Positions 9,902-18,211 of a stretch of 43,138 nt of DNA are shown here, one piece after another. The stretch lies in NCBI GenBank assembly GCA_947382445.1, contig CANCZH010000004.1:1-43138 (forward strand). Direction: 5' to 3'. Source of the DNA: an uncultured Clostridium sp. (GTDB taxonomy: Bacteria > Bacillota_A > Clostridia > TANB77 > CAG-508). Within the stretch, counting starts at the first letter, position 1. Each line of letters opens with the position of its first letter. Position numbers and translations under genes: made by a program. The notes beneath the pieces were generated by a model. That model was not told the origin of the DNA. It saw only the letters and a program-made list of their open reading frames with translations, and did not search any database.

Positions 9902-10480
9902 TTAATTACCTATCCTTTTTATTAATTTTTTTTCAAACTTGTTACAAAATTCAGATATGAATTTTGTGTTATCTACATTAATGTTAAATTCTTTTTTTAT
10001 TGATGTCGCTATATCTTTAATGTCATCTGTAAATTTTTCTTTTTGTGTATTTATTCCTATTCCAATTACTAAATATTCAACCTTTTCTGAAATCACTTTT
10101 GTTTGTGTTAAAATTCCACCAATCTTTTTATTTTCAATAACTATATCATTAGGCTTTTTTATATTTAGATTAATTCTATACTCTTCTTTAAAAATGTTAA
10201 CTATTGTTTCTGCTATCTCTAATGTTATTCCTTCTAAATTTCTTATGTTGCACTCTGTTTTTACTACAAATGAAAATGCAATATTATTTTCTTCATCTGT
10301 GTGCCAAATTCTACCATGTGTTCCTATTCCACTTTCTTGGATATCTGTCATAACTAATGTACCATTTGGTGCTTGATTTTTTTCTATTAGTCTCCAAATT
10401 TCATTTTGCGTTGAATCTATTTTTGAATAATATATGCTGTTTTTTCCTAAAAACTTAGTTTTTAAGTTGTTCAATTGCAT
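9902..10480 (-). CDS. birA: Biotin-[acetyl-CoA-carboxylase] ligase, minimal catalytic form
   Basis: This 192-residue protein should attach biotin to Lys112 of the AccB encoded in the same operon. The catalytic core is recognisable: IDSTQNE near residue 21, the biotinyl-AMP loop ESGIGTHGRIW (a variant of GRGRxGRxW) near 49-59, and KKPNDIVIENKKIGGIL near 108-124 with Lys119. There is no N-terminal winged helix, so it should not act as a DNA-binding repressor. The protein ends soon after the core, so the usual C-terminal SH3-like domain looks absent or reduced. It overlaps the acyl-CoA synthetase gene by 26 bases and precedes fabD by one base. Activity is inferred. Confidence 0.85.
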   Translation of the reverse strand: MQLNNLKTKFLGKNSIYYSKIDSTQNEIWRLIEKNQAPNGTLVMTDIQESGIGTHGRIWHTDEENNIAFSFVVKTECNIRNLEGITLEIAETIVNIFKEEYRINLNIKKPNDIVIENKKIGGILTQTKVISEKVEYLVIGIGINTQKEKFTDDIKDIATSIKKEFNINVDNTKFISEFCNKFEKKLIKRIGN

Positions 10481-12173
10481 TTAAGTTCTCCTGTCTCTTT
10501 ATTTTATTTGTTGTTGTTTTTATCAATGGTTTTTCAGTTATAATCATTCCCCTTATTGCTTTATATTTTGGCATTGTTTGATTTATTTCTTTTATTTTTT
10601 TACTTAATACTTCATATATTTCTTCATCTGTTTTAACCTTGTAAGCATTTTCAATAATTTCTCTATCAAAAACTATTTGAACATTTATTTTTATATCATC
10701 CTTGTCTTCTGCTTTTTGTTTTCCAAAAATAAATGATTCTTTCACTCCCTCTATTTTGTTTACTAAGTTTTCCATTTCTTCTGGGAAAATATTTTTTCCA
10801 TTTTTTAAAACTATTACACTTTTCTTTCTACCACAAATGAATATATATCCTTCTTCGTCTATTTTTGCTAAGTCTCCTGTGTAAAACCATCCATCTTTTA
10901 TTGCTTCTTTTGTTGCTTTTTCATTTTTAAAATATCCCAGCATTATATTTGGCCCTTTAACAACTAACTCTCCTATTCCTTCTTTGTTTCTGTCTACTAT
11001 TTTAGCTTCTACACTTTGAACAGTTTTTCCTATTGAACCTGTTTTATAATATTTGTTGCTACCAATTGCTACCACTGGTGATGTTTCTGTTAATCCATAT
11101 CCTTGTACTAGATTTAGTCCTAGTAATCTATATTTTTCTTCTATTTTATAATCTAGTGCCGCTGCTCCACTTATAAATAATTTTATTTTTCCACCTAGCA
11201 TATCATGTATCTCTTTGAATATTTCTTTCTTTTTCTGCATTGATTCATTTCTGTATCTTTCTTCATTTTGTAATATTTCTTCAAGTTTCCCTTGTTTTTC
11301 GAGTTGTTTTCTAATCATCATGAATATTCTTTCATATATCGCTGGAACACATGCCATAACACTTACATTATATTCTTTTAAGTTGTCTACTACATGTCTT
11401 AGTCCATCGCAAAATACTGTTTGTGCTCCTTTGTATAGCGAAAATAGGAAACCAACTGTACATTCAAATACATGATGTATTGGTAATATTGAAAGAAATG
11501 TATCATCTGATGTTACATCTAAAATACTTCCTATGTCCATTAAATTAGAGCATATGTTTTTATGTGAAAGTGCTACTACTTTTGACTTTGATGTTGTTCC
11601 TGATGTAAATAACATTATACTCATTTCCTCTGGATTTATTTTGCTATTTATAAATTCTCTATTTCCTTGTTTTATTAGTTTTCTTCCTGTCTCTATTAAT
11701 TCTGTTTGTGAATATATTCCTTCTGAATGTGTTTCTTGGTCCATTGTTATTAAATGTTTTAATTTATTTTTTTCGCTGTATCTTATTTTTTGTATTGATT
11801 CACTATATTTTTTTGAATAAAAAATTGCTTCAATTTCAGATCTTTCAATTAGCTCTTCTAATTCATTTTCTGGTAATGATTTGTCTAATGGAACTACTGT
11901 ACCTGTTCCACATACTATTGATAAATATGCTATTTCCCATTCATATCTATTTTCACCAATAACAGCTATTCTTTTTCCTTTTAATCCTAAATTTATTAGT
12001 GCTGTTCCTAAATTATCTATCATTTCTCTTACTTCATAGTGTGATATAGTTTTGTATTCTCCAGCTCTAATTTTTATTTTATATGCTGGTTTATCTCTAT
12101 AAATTTCTTTTGTTTTATTTAGCATGTCTTTTAAATTATTTATCTCTAAGCATTCATATATTTTTTTGCTCAT
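10455..12173 (-). CDS. Long-chain acyl-CoA (or acyl-ACP) synthetase, AMP-forming
   Basis: This 572-residue ANL-family ligase activates a fatty acid as acyl-AMP and passes it to CoA or possibly ACP. The P-loop-like motif MLFTSGTTSKSKVVALSH (near residue 190), the GYGLTETSP motif (near 360) and GDLAKIDEEGYIFICGRKK (near 435) are all present. Length is between short acetyl-CoA synthetases and the ~600-residue bacterial FadD15-like group. It is the first gene of the fab operon, downstream of the predicted promoter, with AGGAGA before ATG. Its place suggests uptake or recycling of free fatty acids alongside synthesis. The thiol acceptor (CoA or ACP) cannot be decided from sequence. Confidence 0.9.
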   Translation of the reverse strand: MSKKIYECLEINNLKDMLNKTKEIYRDKPAYKIKIRAGEYKTISHYEVREMIDNLGTALINLGLKGKRIAVIGENRYEWEIAYLSIVCGTGTVVPLDKSLPENELEELIERSEIEAIFYSKKYSESIQKIRYSEKNKLKHLITMDQETHSEGIYSQTELIETGRKLIKQGNREFINSKINPEEMSIMLFTSGTTSKSKVVALSHKNICSNLMDIGSILDVTSDDTFLSILPIHHVFECTVGFLFSLYKGAQTVFCDGLRHVVDNLKEYNVSVMACVPAIYERIFMMIRKQLEKQGKLEEILQNEERYRNESMQKKKEIFKEIHDMLGGKIKLFISGAAALDYKIEEKYRLLGLNLVQGYGLTETSPVVAIGSNKYYKTGSIGKTVQSVEAKIVDRNKEGIGELVVKGPNIMLGYFKNEKATKEAIKDGWFYTGDLAKIDEEGYIFICGRKKSVIVLKNGKNIFPEEMENLVNKIEGVKESFIFGKQKAEDKDDIKINVQIVFDREIIENAYKVKTDEEIYEVLSKKIKEINQTMPKYKAIRGMIITEKPLIKTTTNKIKRQENLNAIEQLKN

Positions 12174-12224
12174 TTTTATCTCCTAGTATTTTTATTTGTA
12201 TTTATATTTTTATATCATATTTTT

Positions 12225-12254
12225 GTTATAAAGTCTTTATACTGGTAGGTCAGT
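12225..12254 (-). promoter_or_regulatory. Predicted fab operon promoter with two short palindromes
   Basis: On the minus strand CTGACC (12248-12253) and TATAAC (12225-12230) are 17 bases apart, a fair sigma-A-type promoter. Two palindromes overlap it: ACTG-N6-CAGT (12241-12254) over the -35 and ATAAAG-T-CTTTAT (12228-12240) over the spacer and -10. They are possible repressor sites. I could not match them to the FapR or FabT consensus. Confidence 0.45.
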
Positions 12255-12260
12255 CTAATT

Positions 12261-12315
12261 GAACAAATCGGAAAGCCATTAAATTAAAATGATTTAATGG
12301 CTTTCCGATTTGTTC
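12261..12315 (-). terminator. Strong hairpin after the broken paralogue
   Basis: A perfect 24-bp stem (12261-12284 with 12292-12315) with a 7-nt loop lies 5 bases past the stop of the 12321-14568 pseudogene. On the minus strand it has no long T-run after it, so it may be a poor intrinsic terminator or a bidirectional block that insulates the fab promoter. Confidence 0.7.
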
Positions 12316-12320
12316 TAATA

Positions 12321-14568
12321 TTAATTTGATTTGCTTAGTAATATACCTGTGCTGTCATATGCTTCTATGTAATATGTATATTTGGTTCCAATATCTATTG
12401 CAGTTGGAACTATGTTTATATTATTGTTTTCAGTATTTCCTGTTATTGTTATGTTCGGTTTATTTGGCTTTGTTTCATCATTTGCTAATATATCTGTGTA
12501 TGTGCTTTCTGTTAGTTTTTGGTCTAGGCTAACTATTGTTTCCCAATATTCTTGATTTTCTTTTTTACGGTATATTACAAAATATTTGTCTGATATATCA
12601 TAACCTGACCAGTCTAGAATTATTTCTCCTTTTCCATTTAATGTGTTTGGATTTGCTGTTGCCATTAATTTTAATTCTGGAACTTTAAATTCATAAACTT
12701 CACTTATATTACCAACATTATCTTCTGCTATTATATAGATATATTTTACTTTGTATATATTTTGTATTTCTATATCTTCTCCAAATTTTACTTCTATACT
12801 ATCTTCATTTGATATAACTGGATTTTCTATTTGAGATGTAGCTGTTACATATCTGTATTTCGATACTCCAGATCCTTCTCCTAAAACCAAATGCCTATCG
12901 TTTGCTTCAACTTTCAATATGTTATTATAAATACTAACATTTGTTATAGTTGGTGATGTATTATGTATTATCTATTTTATCTATTGCTACTTCTTGTGAT
13001 GCTATATTTCCTAATTCATCTTTGTAAAATACTCTTGCTTTTACTGGTTCATATGCATCTCCTACAAATTGATAGTCTCTTGAATAATCTTTTCCATTTT
13101 TCTGGGCTAATTTATAGTCATTTACATTATTAAATGCTATTTGCACATTTCCTATACCTTTGTCAATTGCTGTGAATGTGAATTTTCTTGTTTTAGTCCA
13201 TTCTCCTGTTATTATATTACTTGATGTTGGCTTTGGTGGTATATTATCAACTTTGGCCATAATAAATTCTTGCTCTGTACTATTATTACAGCTATCTGTT
13301 ACTATCGCTTTGAATGTTCTTCCTTCACTACCTGCTTCTAATTCTGGTGTACAGATAATAGAATATTTTCCATCTACAACATTGCTACTTCCTATATATA
13401 CTTCCTTTGATTCATCATCTAATATTTCTATTTTTACTGTTTCACACCAATTTTCTGCACCTGAAATGCTTATTTTTTCAATCTTCTTCCAATTTTCATT
13501 TATATTATTTGGAGATATGTTTAATATTTCTGGTTTAATTATATCTGAATACAAATTCGATTCAAATATTTCATATAAATTTGCTTTTCCATTTATATTT
13601 ATATAATTATCAATTGCTACCCATTGTCTATTTTTTATTTCTGATTTTAGTTTTAACTTAGTTGTTCTTATAATATCTGTATTACTATTTTTTGAAACTT
13701 CTTGTTTGCTATTCTCAAATACATTACCAGTACCATATGGTGAATATATACCTGCATTATCTCCAAAAGTTGCACCATTTGAAAGAAGTATATGTTGTGT
13801 TATTGTATATGTTGGTGGTGTATTTTTATCTGTTGTTATTGTGTATGTATCTGTTCCAAATTCTTTTCCACATATTATACATGTTATTTTTCTATTTTTA
13901 AGTCTTAGTCTGTGTACTTGTTCTCCATCTTTATAAACTTGCCCACAGATAGCACATGTTCCTATGTCTTGACATGATATTTGATTTCCATTTGCTACAT
14001 AGCAAGCTTGATGATTTTCTCCACTTTCAAATCTACAATCTTGTAATTCACCATTTTTATAACTATATAAATAATAATCTTTTTCTATATAATTATTACA
14101 AATTATGCATAATCTACCATGTATTCTTAGGGTATGATCTTTGTAAAATGTTTTTCCATCCCATACACATGGTCTATATCCAGTTTTAAAATACCCACAT
14201 TCACATACACTTGTTGATGAATTATTTGGAGCACATGATTCATATCCAAGTGCCCATGTTGTTTTTAAAGTATGTGATATTATATTTCTTTTTTCTTCAC
14301 AAACTTTACATTCTTCCCAGTGTTTATTATCATCATATTTTATTTTATAAATGTGTTCATGTTCTGTTTCTTTTCCAATTTTTATATTTGTTACATCTAT
14401 TGTTGTTATATTATTTTCATTTTCTACATTTTTTTGCTCTATAATAGCTTGTTTTATATTCTCAACTATTTTTATTGTATTAATATTTTCTGAATACCAC
14501 GTAGTTAAAAATATAAAGCCTATTAATATTACTGCAATTTTAATTATTAAATAAATTCTCCTTTTCAT
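12321..14568 (-). pseudogene. Paralogue of the 1-2110 secreted protein, broken by a 7-bp tandem duplication
   Basis: Two frames (14568-12961, 535 residues, and a C-terminal part read to 12321, 198 residues from an internal ATG at 12917) together make one protein of the same design as the 1-2110 gene. It has a signal anchor, an HEH...HWEEC-x-x-C motif, many C-x-x-C pairs and Ig-like domains ending in a fibronectin-like C-terminus. The frame breaks at DKIDNT: the heptamer TGTATTA (plus strand) stands twice in tandem at 12957-12963 and 12964-12970. The intact paralogue has one copy (TGTGTTA, 557-563) at this place. Removing one copy restores a 746-residue frame. The rest of the gene has no other damage, so the break is recent, reversible or an assembly error. 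The ATG follows an AGGAGG site. Confidence 0.85.
12957..12970. repeat. Tandem 7-bp duplication causing the frameshift
   Basis: TGTATTA occurs twice head to tail. The equivalent place in the paralogue (557-563) has a single unit. The net +7 shifts the frame and puts TAA in frame at 12961-12963. Confidence 0.9.
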
Positions 14569-14614
14569 TTGTTTCCTCCTAGCTTTTATTAACTAATCTT
14601 TATTTTTAGTATAA

Positions 14615-14650
14615 GTTATTAGCTTTTTAATGTATATTAAAAAGCTCTAA
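14615..14650 (-). promoter_or_regulatory. Palindrome in the upstream region shared by both paralogues
   Basis: A perfect inverted repeat with 11-bp arms (14621-14631 and 14636-14646) and a 4-nt centre lies about 55-80 bases before the ATG. It is followed on the minus strand by TAATAAC and a TATACT box and then AAAAATA, as upstream of 2110. No T-run follows, so it looks like an operator rather than a terminator. Confidence 0.5.
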
Positions 14651-14732
14651 ATAATGTATTTAATATCTACATAAAGTAGTTTACTAGTTGGAATTATTAT
14701 AGAATTTAAAATTTTTATTAATTTTTAAATAT

Positions 14733-15785
14733 TTATTGTACAAGCTCTTGTATTAGTTCATGTACTGAAACTATTTTATTTACTTTATCAACATTACTTC
14801 CACAGAATATTAATCCATTTTCTACATTTCCTTCAACACTATTTACTAATGCTTTTGTTATACAATATGGCGTTGTTAATGCATTACAAGTTTTTATACA
14901 GCCATAACATTTATTTATTTTGCATTTTTGGTTTTCAGTTTGTTTAATAAAGTTATTATTAATCGCTCTTCCTGGCATCCCTACTGGACTCTGTATTATT
15001 TTTATATCTTCTTTTTTGGCATTTATGTATGCTTGCTTGAATTCATCTGATGCATCGCATTCGTTTGTGGCAACAAATCTTGTTGCCATTTGTACTCCAC
15101 TTGCTCCTAATTTTAAGAACTTCTCTATATCTTTTTTATCCCAAATTCCTCCTGCTGCAATTACTGGAATTTCTTTGTTGTATTCTTTTTCTATTTCTTT
15201 TATATATTCAACTATTTCTTTTGTTATATCTTCTAATTTAGGTTTATTTTCTTCATCTAATTCTTCTCTTTTAAATCCTAGATGCCCTCCTGCTTCTGGT
15301 CCTTCTATTACAATCATATCTGGAATATAATTATATTTTTTTATCCAATGTTTAACTATTAGTTGACAACATCTTAGTGATGATACTATTGGTGCTATTT
15401 TAGTTTCAGTTCCTTGTACATATTCTGGCAAATCTTTTGGAATTCCAGCTCCTGAAATTATTAAATCAATTTTATTTTTTACACATTCTTCAACTATCTC
15501 TTTATAGTTCTTTAATGCTACCATTATATTTACACCTAATATTTTATCTTCTCCTGCAATTTCTCTTGCTAATTTTATTTCTTTTCCAATTGCTCTTAAA
15601 TTTGCTGTTATAGGATTTTTATTAAAATCTTCTTCTTGGTATCCAATATCTGCTGTTGAAATTATACCTATTCCACCTTCTTTACTAACATTACCTGCTA
15701 GTCTATGCATTGATACTCCAACTCCCATTCCTCCTTGAATTATAGGATATTCAGATTTTTTCGTACCTAATTTTATACCTTCCAT
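14733..15785 (-). CDS. Nitronate monooxygenase / FabK-superfamily flavoprotein
   Basis: This 350-residue protein is an FMN-binding TIM barrel of the 2-nitropropane dioxygenase family. The start PIIQGGMGVGVS, the VIEGPEAGGHLG segment (near residue 165) and the IPVIAAGGIWD...GASGVQMATRF phosphate-binding region (near 210-240) are typical. The C-terminal third has a Cys cluster (CKINKCYGCIKTC and later Cys residues) that is common in the clostridial nitronate-monooxygenase group and is not a FabK feature. It could oxidise nitronates, or less likely be a second enoyl-ACP reductase, which the nearby fab operon would make interesting. An AGGAGG site and a good promoter lie upstream. Confidence 0.8.
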   Translation of the reverse strand: MEGIKLGTKKSEYPIIQGGMGVGVSMHRLAGNVSKEGGIGIISTADIGYQEEDFNKNPITANLRAIGKEIKLAREIAGEDKILGVNIMVALKNYKEIVEECVKNKIDLIISGAGIPKDLPEYVQGTETKIAPIVSSLRCCQLIVKHWIKKYNYIPDMIVIEGPEAGGHLGFKREELDEENKPKLEDITKEIVEYIKEIEKEYNKEIPVIAAGGIWDKKDIEKFLKLGASGVQMATRFVATNECDASDEFKQAYINAKKEDIKIIQSPVGMPGRAINNNFIKQTENQKCKINKCYGCIKTCNALTTPYCITKALVNSVEGNVENGLIFCGSNVDKVNKIVSVHELIQELVQ

Positions 15786-15814
15786 ATATTACCTCCTATT
15801 TAGTTTCGTTTACT

Positions 15815-15843
15815 AGATTAACATTAGTAATATACTTCGTCAA
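15815..15843 (-). promoter_or_regulatory. Promoter of the flavoprotein gene
   Basis: On the minus strand TTGACG (15838-15843) and TAATCT (15815-15820) are separated by 17 bases, 30 bases upstream of the ATG. Confidence 0.5.
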
Positions 15844-15867
15844 GTAGTTGACTGTACGTTCATTTTT

Positions 15868-15903
15868 AAAATTAAAAGAACACCGCTAAGTTGCAGTGTT
15901 CTT
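15868..15903 (-). terminator. Terminator after the carbohydrate-binding protein gene
   Basis: An 11-bp stem with one G-U pair (15876-15886 with 15893-15903), 6-nt loop, followed on the minus strand by TTAATTTT. The interval from here to 15968 shows nothing else. Confidence 0.7.
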
Positions 15904-15968
15904 GTTTTGTCCATTCACTCACAAATCAGTTATATAAATTTTCAAACAACACTATATAAATAAAAATT

Positions 15969-17627
15969 TTATATATTTTTTATATTAAATTGTTCCTCGC
16001 TTGGCTTTTGTAGTGGCTGGTTATTATCACTATTGGGAGCTTTCATATCTTCTCTTGGCATTTCATTTTGCTTCTCTCTATTATCTGGTTTTTCTCTCAT
16101 ATCTTGCATATTATTTTGATTAATATTGGTTCTATCTTCTGTTTTTATACAAATTGTAAAATAGGTTGTTGTTATAATTGTTCCTATTAGTATTCCTATA
16201 ATTAGCATTAATATTTTCTCTTTTATTTTAGATGTTGATTTATTTTTTATTAGTAATATTATTGAAATTGCTAATATAATTATTAGTATTGATAATATTA
16301 CATATTCAGTTTTTATTTGTTTTTGTTCTGTATCAGATATATTTCTAAATGAATTGTTTGTTGAAATATCGAATGTTTCTGATGTATTGTTTACTTGTTT
16401 GCTTCCTTTTTTATATGATGTTATGTTTGTATATAATCCATTTTCACTTGTTCCACCAATTTCTCCGCCCTTGTATATATTATATTTTTCTTCGTTGAAA
16501 TTAGGTGTACTTATTGTAAGTATTTTGTAGTTTCTATCTGATTTAAAAGCTACTATTGGATTATCTTTTTCATCTGTAATTGTAATTAATTCTTGTTTTG
16601 ATATTTTATTCGCAAATTCTAATGTTATTAATTTTTGTTTTGATTCTTTTGATATTTCATCTGCCATATTTCCTGTGCTTACTACTGTCCCACCATTTAT
16701 ATATGTTCCTAAATCTGAGTCTAATCCATTGTCTTGGCTTGTTTCACTTGCAAATGTATATACTTTTCCTCCATTTATGTATAAATATCCATTTGAATCA
16801 ATTCCGTCTCCTTCTTCTGCTTCATCTAATACATTCACTAATATTGTTCCATCATTTATTGTTACAATGCTTTCTTTATCTGTACATGCATTTATTCCAT
16901 CATCTAATGAATTTATAATATAATTTCCACTATTAATAGTAATATCTCTTTTACTTTCTATTCCTTCTTTTGCTGAATTTACAGTTAATGTTCCTTCTCC
17001 TTCAAATGTTAGTGATATGTCTGAACTTATTGCTGCATCATATTTATATCTTTCATAATAATTTCTTTCATCATCATATCCTTTGTCTATGTAGTATAAA
17101 ATTTTATCTTGGTCTTCCCAATTTTCTACACTTTGTTTTATTTTTCCTCCTGCAATTGTATTGTTTGTCCCTTTTTGGGTTTTTATTGTTACTTTGCAAG
17201 TATCTGAATTTGTTTTAGTATTATATACTAATATTGCTGGTGCATTTTCACATGTTATATCTGTCTCATTTAAAATAATTATTACTTCACCAGATATTTC
17301 GTTAGAGTTAATTGAAATTTGAGCATCTGATATTTTTCCTGAAAATTCATAAATACCACTTTTATTAATGTTTATAATGTTTTTAATTTCTATATTAGCT
17401 TCTAATGATTCTTTGCTATTTCCTCCATTATTCATAGAATTACTTAAATATATATCTTTTGCTACATCTTTGGATATTTCTTTTTCATCTACTTTTATTT
17501 CATTATCACTTAGTGAAATTTTTATTGTGTTTTCTTCTCCAAAAACTTTGTATGTGCTCATACATAATAAATTTAATACTATTAGCATTATTAAAGTACT
17601 GGTAAATATGATTTTTTTCTTGTTCAT
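15969..17627 (-). CDS. Membrane-anchored Cthe_2159-like carbohydrate-binding protein
   Basis: This 552-residue protein starts with a signal peptide (residues ~5-30, hydrophobic). The region ~130-330 has stacked motifs such as DISLTFEGEGTLTVNS, DITINSGNYIINSLDDGI and YLYINGGKVYTFA. This is the pattern of the Cthe_2159 carbohydrate-binding beta-helix, whose founder from Clostridium thermocellum binds cellulose and acidic polysaccharides with calcium. Two hydrophobic helices (about 445-465 and 475-495) then anchor it, and a polar Asn/Gln/Met/Pro-rich tail of about 50 residues ends the protein. Wall or membrane surface location is inferred. It is transcribed alone, with an AGGAGG site and a terminator downstream. 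The ligand is unknown. Confidence 0.75.
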   Translation of the reverse strand: MNKKKIIFTSTLIMLIVLNLLCMSTYKVFGEENTIKISLSDNEIKVDEKEISKDVAKDIYLSNSMNNGGNSKESLEANIEIKNIININKSGIYEFSGKISDAQISINSNEISGEVIIILNETDITCENAPAILVYNTKTNSDTCKVTIKTQKGTNNTIAGGKIKQSVENWEDQDKILYYIDKGYDDERNYYERYKYDAAISSDISLTFEGEGTLTVNSAKEGIESKRDITINSGNYIINSLDDGINACTDKESIVTINDGTILVNVLDEAEEGDGIDSNGYLYINGGKVYTFASETSQDNGLDSDLGTYINGGTVVSTGNMADEISKESKQKLITLEFANKISKQELITITDEKDNPIVAFKSDRNYKILTISTPNFNEEKYNIYKGGEIGGTSENGLYTNITSYKKGSKQVNNTSETFDISTNNSFRNISDTEQKQIKTEYVILSILIIILAISIILLIKNKSTSKIKEKILMLIIGILIGTIITTTYFTICIKTEDRTNINQNNMQDMREKPDNREKQNEMPREDMKAPNSDNNQPLQKPSEEQFNIKNI

Positions 17628-17700
17628 TTGAACCTCCTATTTTTTATTTTCTATAATTTACAGTAATAACATTAAATTTATATTAAAGTTTCTTGGTTAT

Positions 17701-17733
17701 ATAAAAATAGAGATGTTACATTGAACATCCCTA
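17701..17733 (-). terminator. Terminator of the tcdA-thioesterase operon
   Basis: A 10-bp stem with one G-U pair (17708-17717 with 17724-17733), 6-nt loop, and TTTTTAT on the minus strand after it. Confidence 0.75.
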
Positions 17734-17791
17734 CTTTAATTTATATAATTATTATATCTCCTATTTTTTAAGATAATGATTGAATATTAAA

Positions 17792-18205
17792 TTATTCCGT
17801 TATACTTTCAAATTTATCGCTAAATTCTTTTTTGTATTTTTTCAAGTTTATTGGTTTTAGATTTTTATCTGTGAAGCAATGTTTTGTTTCTCCTGTAAGA
17901 ACTGTTCTTCCTGTTTTTTTATCTGTTACATTGTATCCAACTGTCATTCTTACTCCTGTATATTCTTTTACAAAGGTTTTTATTAGTATGGTGTCATCAA
18001 ATGTTACATGATATTTGTAGGTACAGTTTACTCCTAATACTGGAATTGTTATTCCATTTTCTTCTAATAGCGAGAATGGCATTTCTATTTGGTTCATCCA
18101 ATAGCACCTTGCTTCTTCTAAAAATCTTATATAGTTTGAATGATGTACTACTCCCATTTTGTCTGTTTCGTAATAGTTGATCTTTCTTTCAAAAATAATT
18201 TCCAT
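17792..18205 (-). CDS. Acyl-CoA thioesterase, YbgC/4-hydroxybenzoyl-CoA thioesterase family
   Basis: This 137-residue single hot-dog-domain protein resembles YbgC-type thioesterases. The family active-site region is at the start, YYETDKMGVVHHSNYIRFLEEAR (residues 11-33), with Asp14-15 region and Tyr/His residues at the usual places. The rest has the expected beta strands including GVRMTVGYNV and TGETKHCF. It would hydrolyse an acyl-CoA or acyl-ACP; the substrate cannot be told. It starts 6 bases after tcdA, so the two are co-transcribed. A role in lipid turnover is suggested by the nearby fab genes, but they are in a separate operon. Confidence 0.82.
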   Translation of the reverse strand: MEIIFERKINYYETDKMGVVHHSNYIRFLEEARCYWMNQIEMPFSLLEENGITIPVLGVNCTYKYHVTFDDTILIKTFVKEYTGVRMTVGYNVTDKKTGRTVLTGETKHCFTDKNLKPINLKKYKKEFSDKFESITE

Positions 18206-18211
18206 TTTGTT

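Noticed and set aside
12225..12254. FapR or FabT box upstream of the fab operon
   Set aside because: The palindrome spacing and core do not match TTAGTACCT-type or the FabT consensus.
12957..12970. Programmed readthrough or frameshift in the paralogue
   Set aside because: The break is a clean tandem duplication with a TAA stop and no slippery site or UGA, so mutation or phase variation is simpler.
14700..14732. Terminator after the flavoprotein gene
   Set aside because: Only an all-A/T inverted repeat is present; its stability is too low to claim.
14733..15785. Calling the flavoprotein FabK
   Set aside because: The Cys-rich C-terminal tail and the QGGMGVGVS start fit the nitronate-monooxygenase group better, and it is outside the fab operon; kept only as an alternative.
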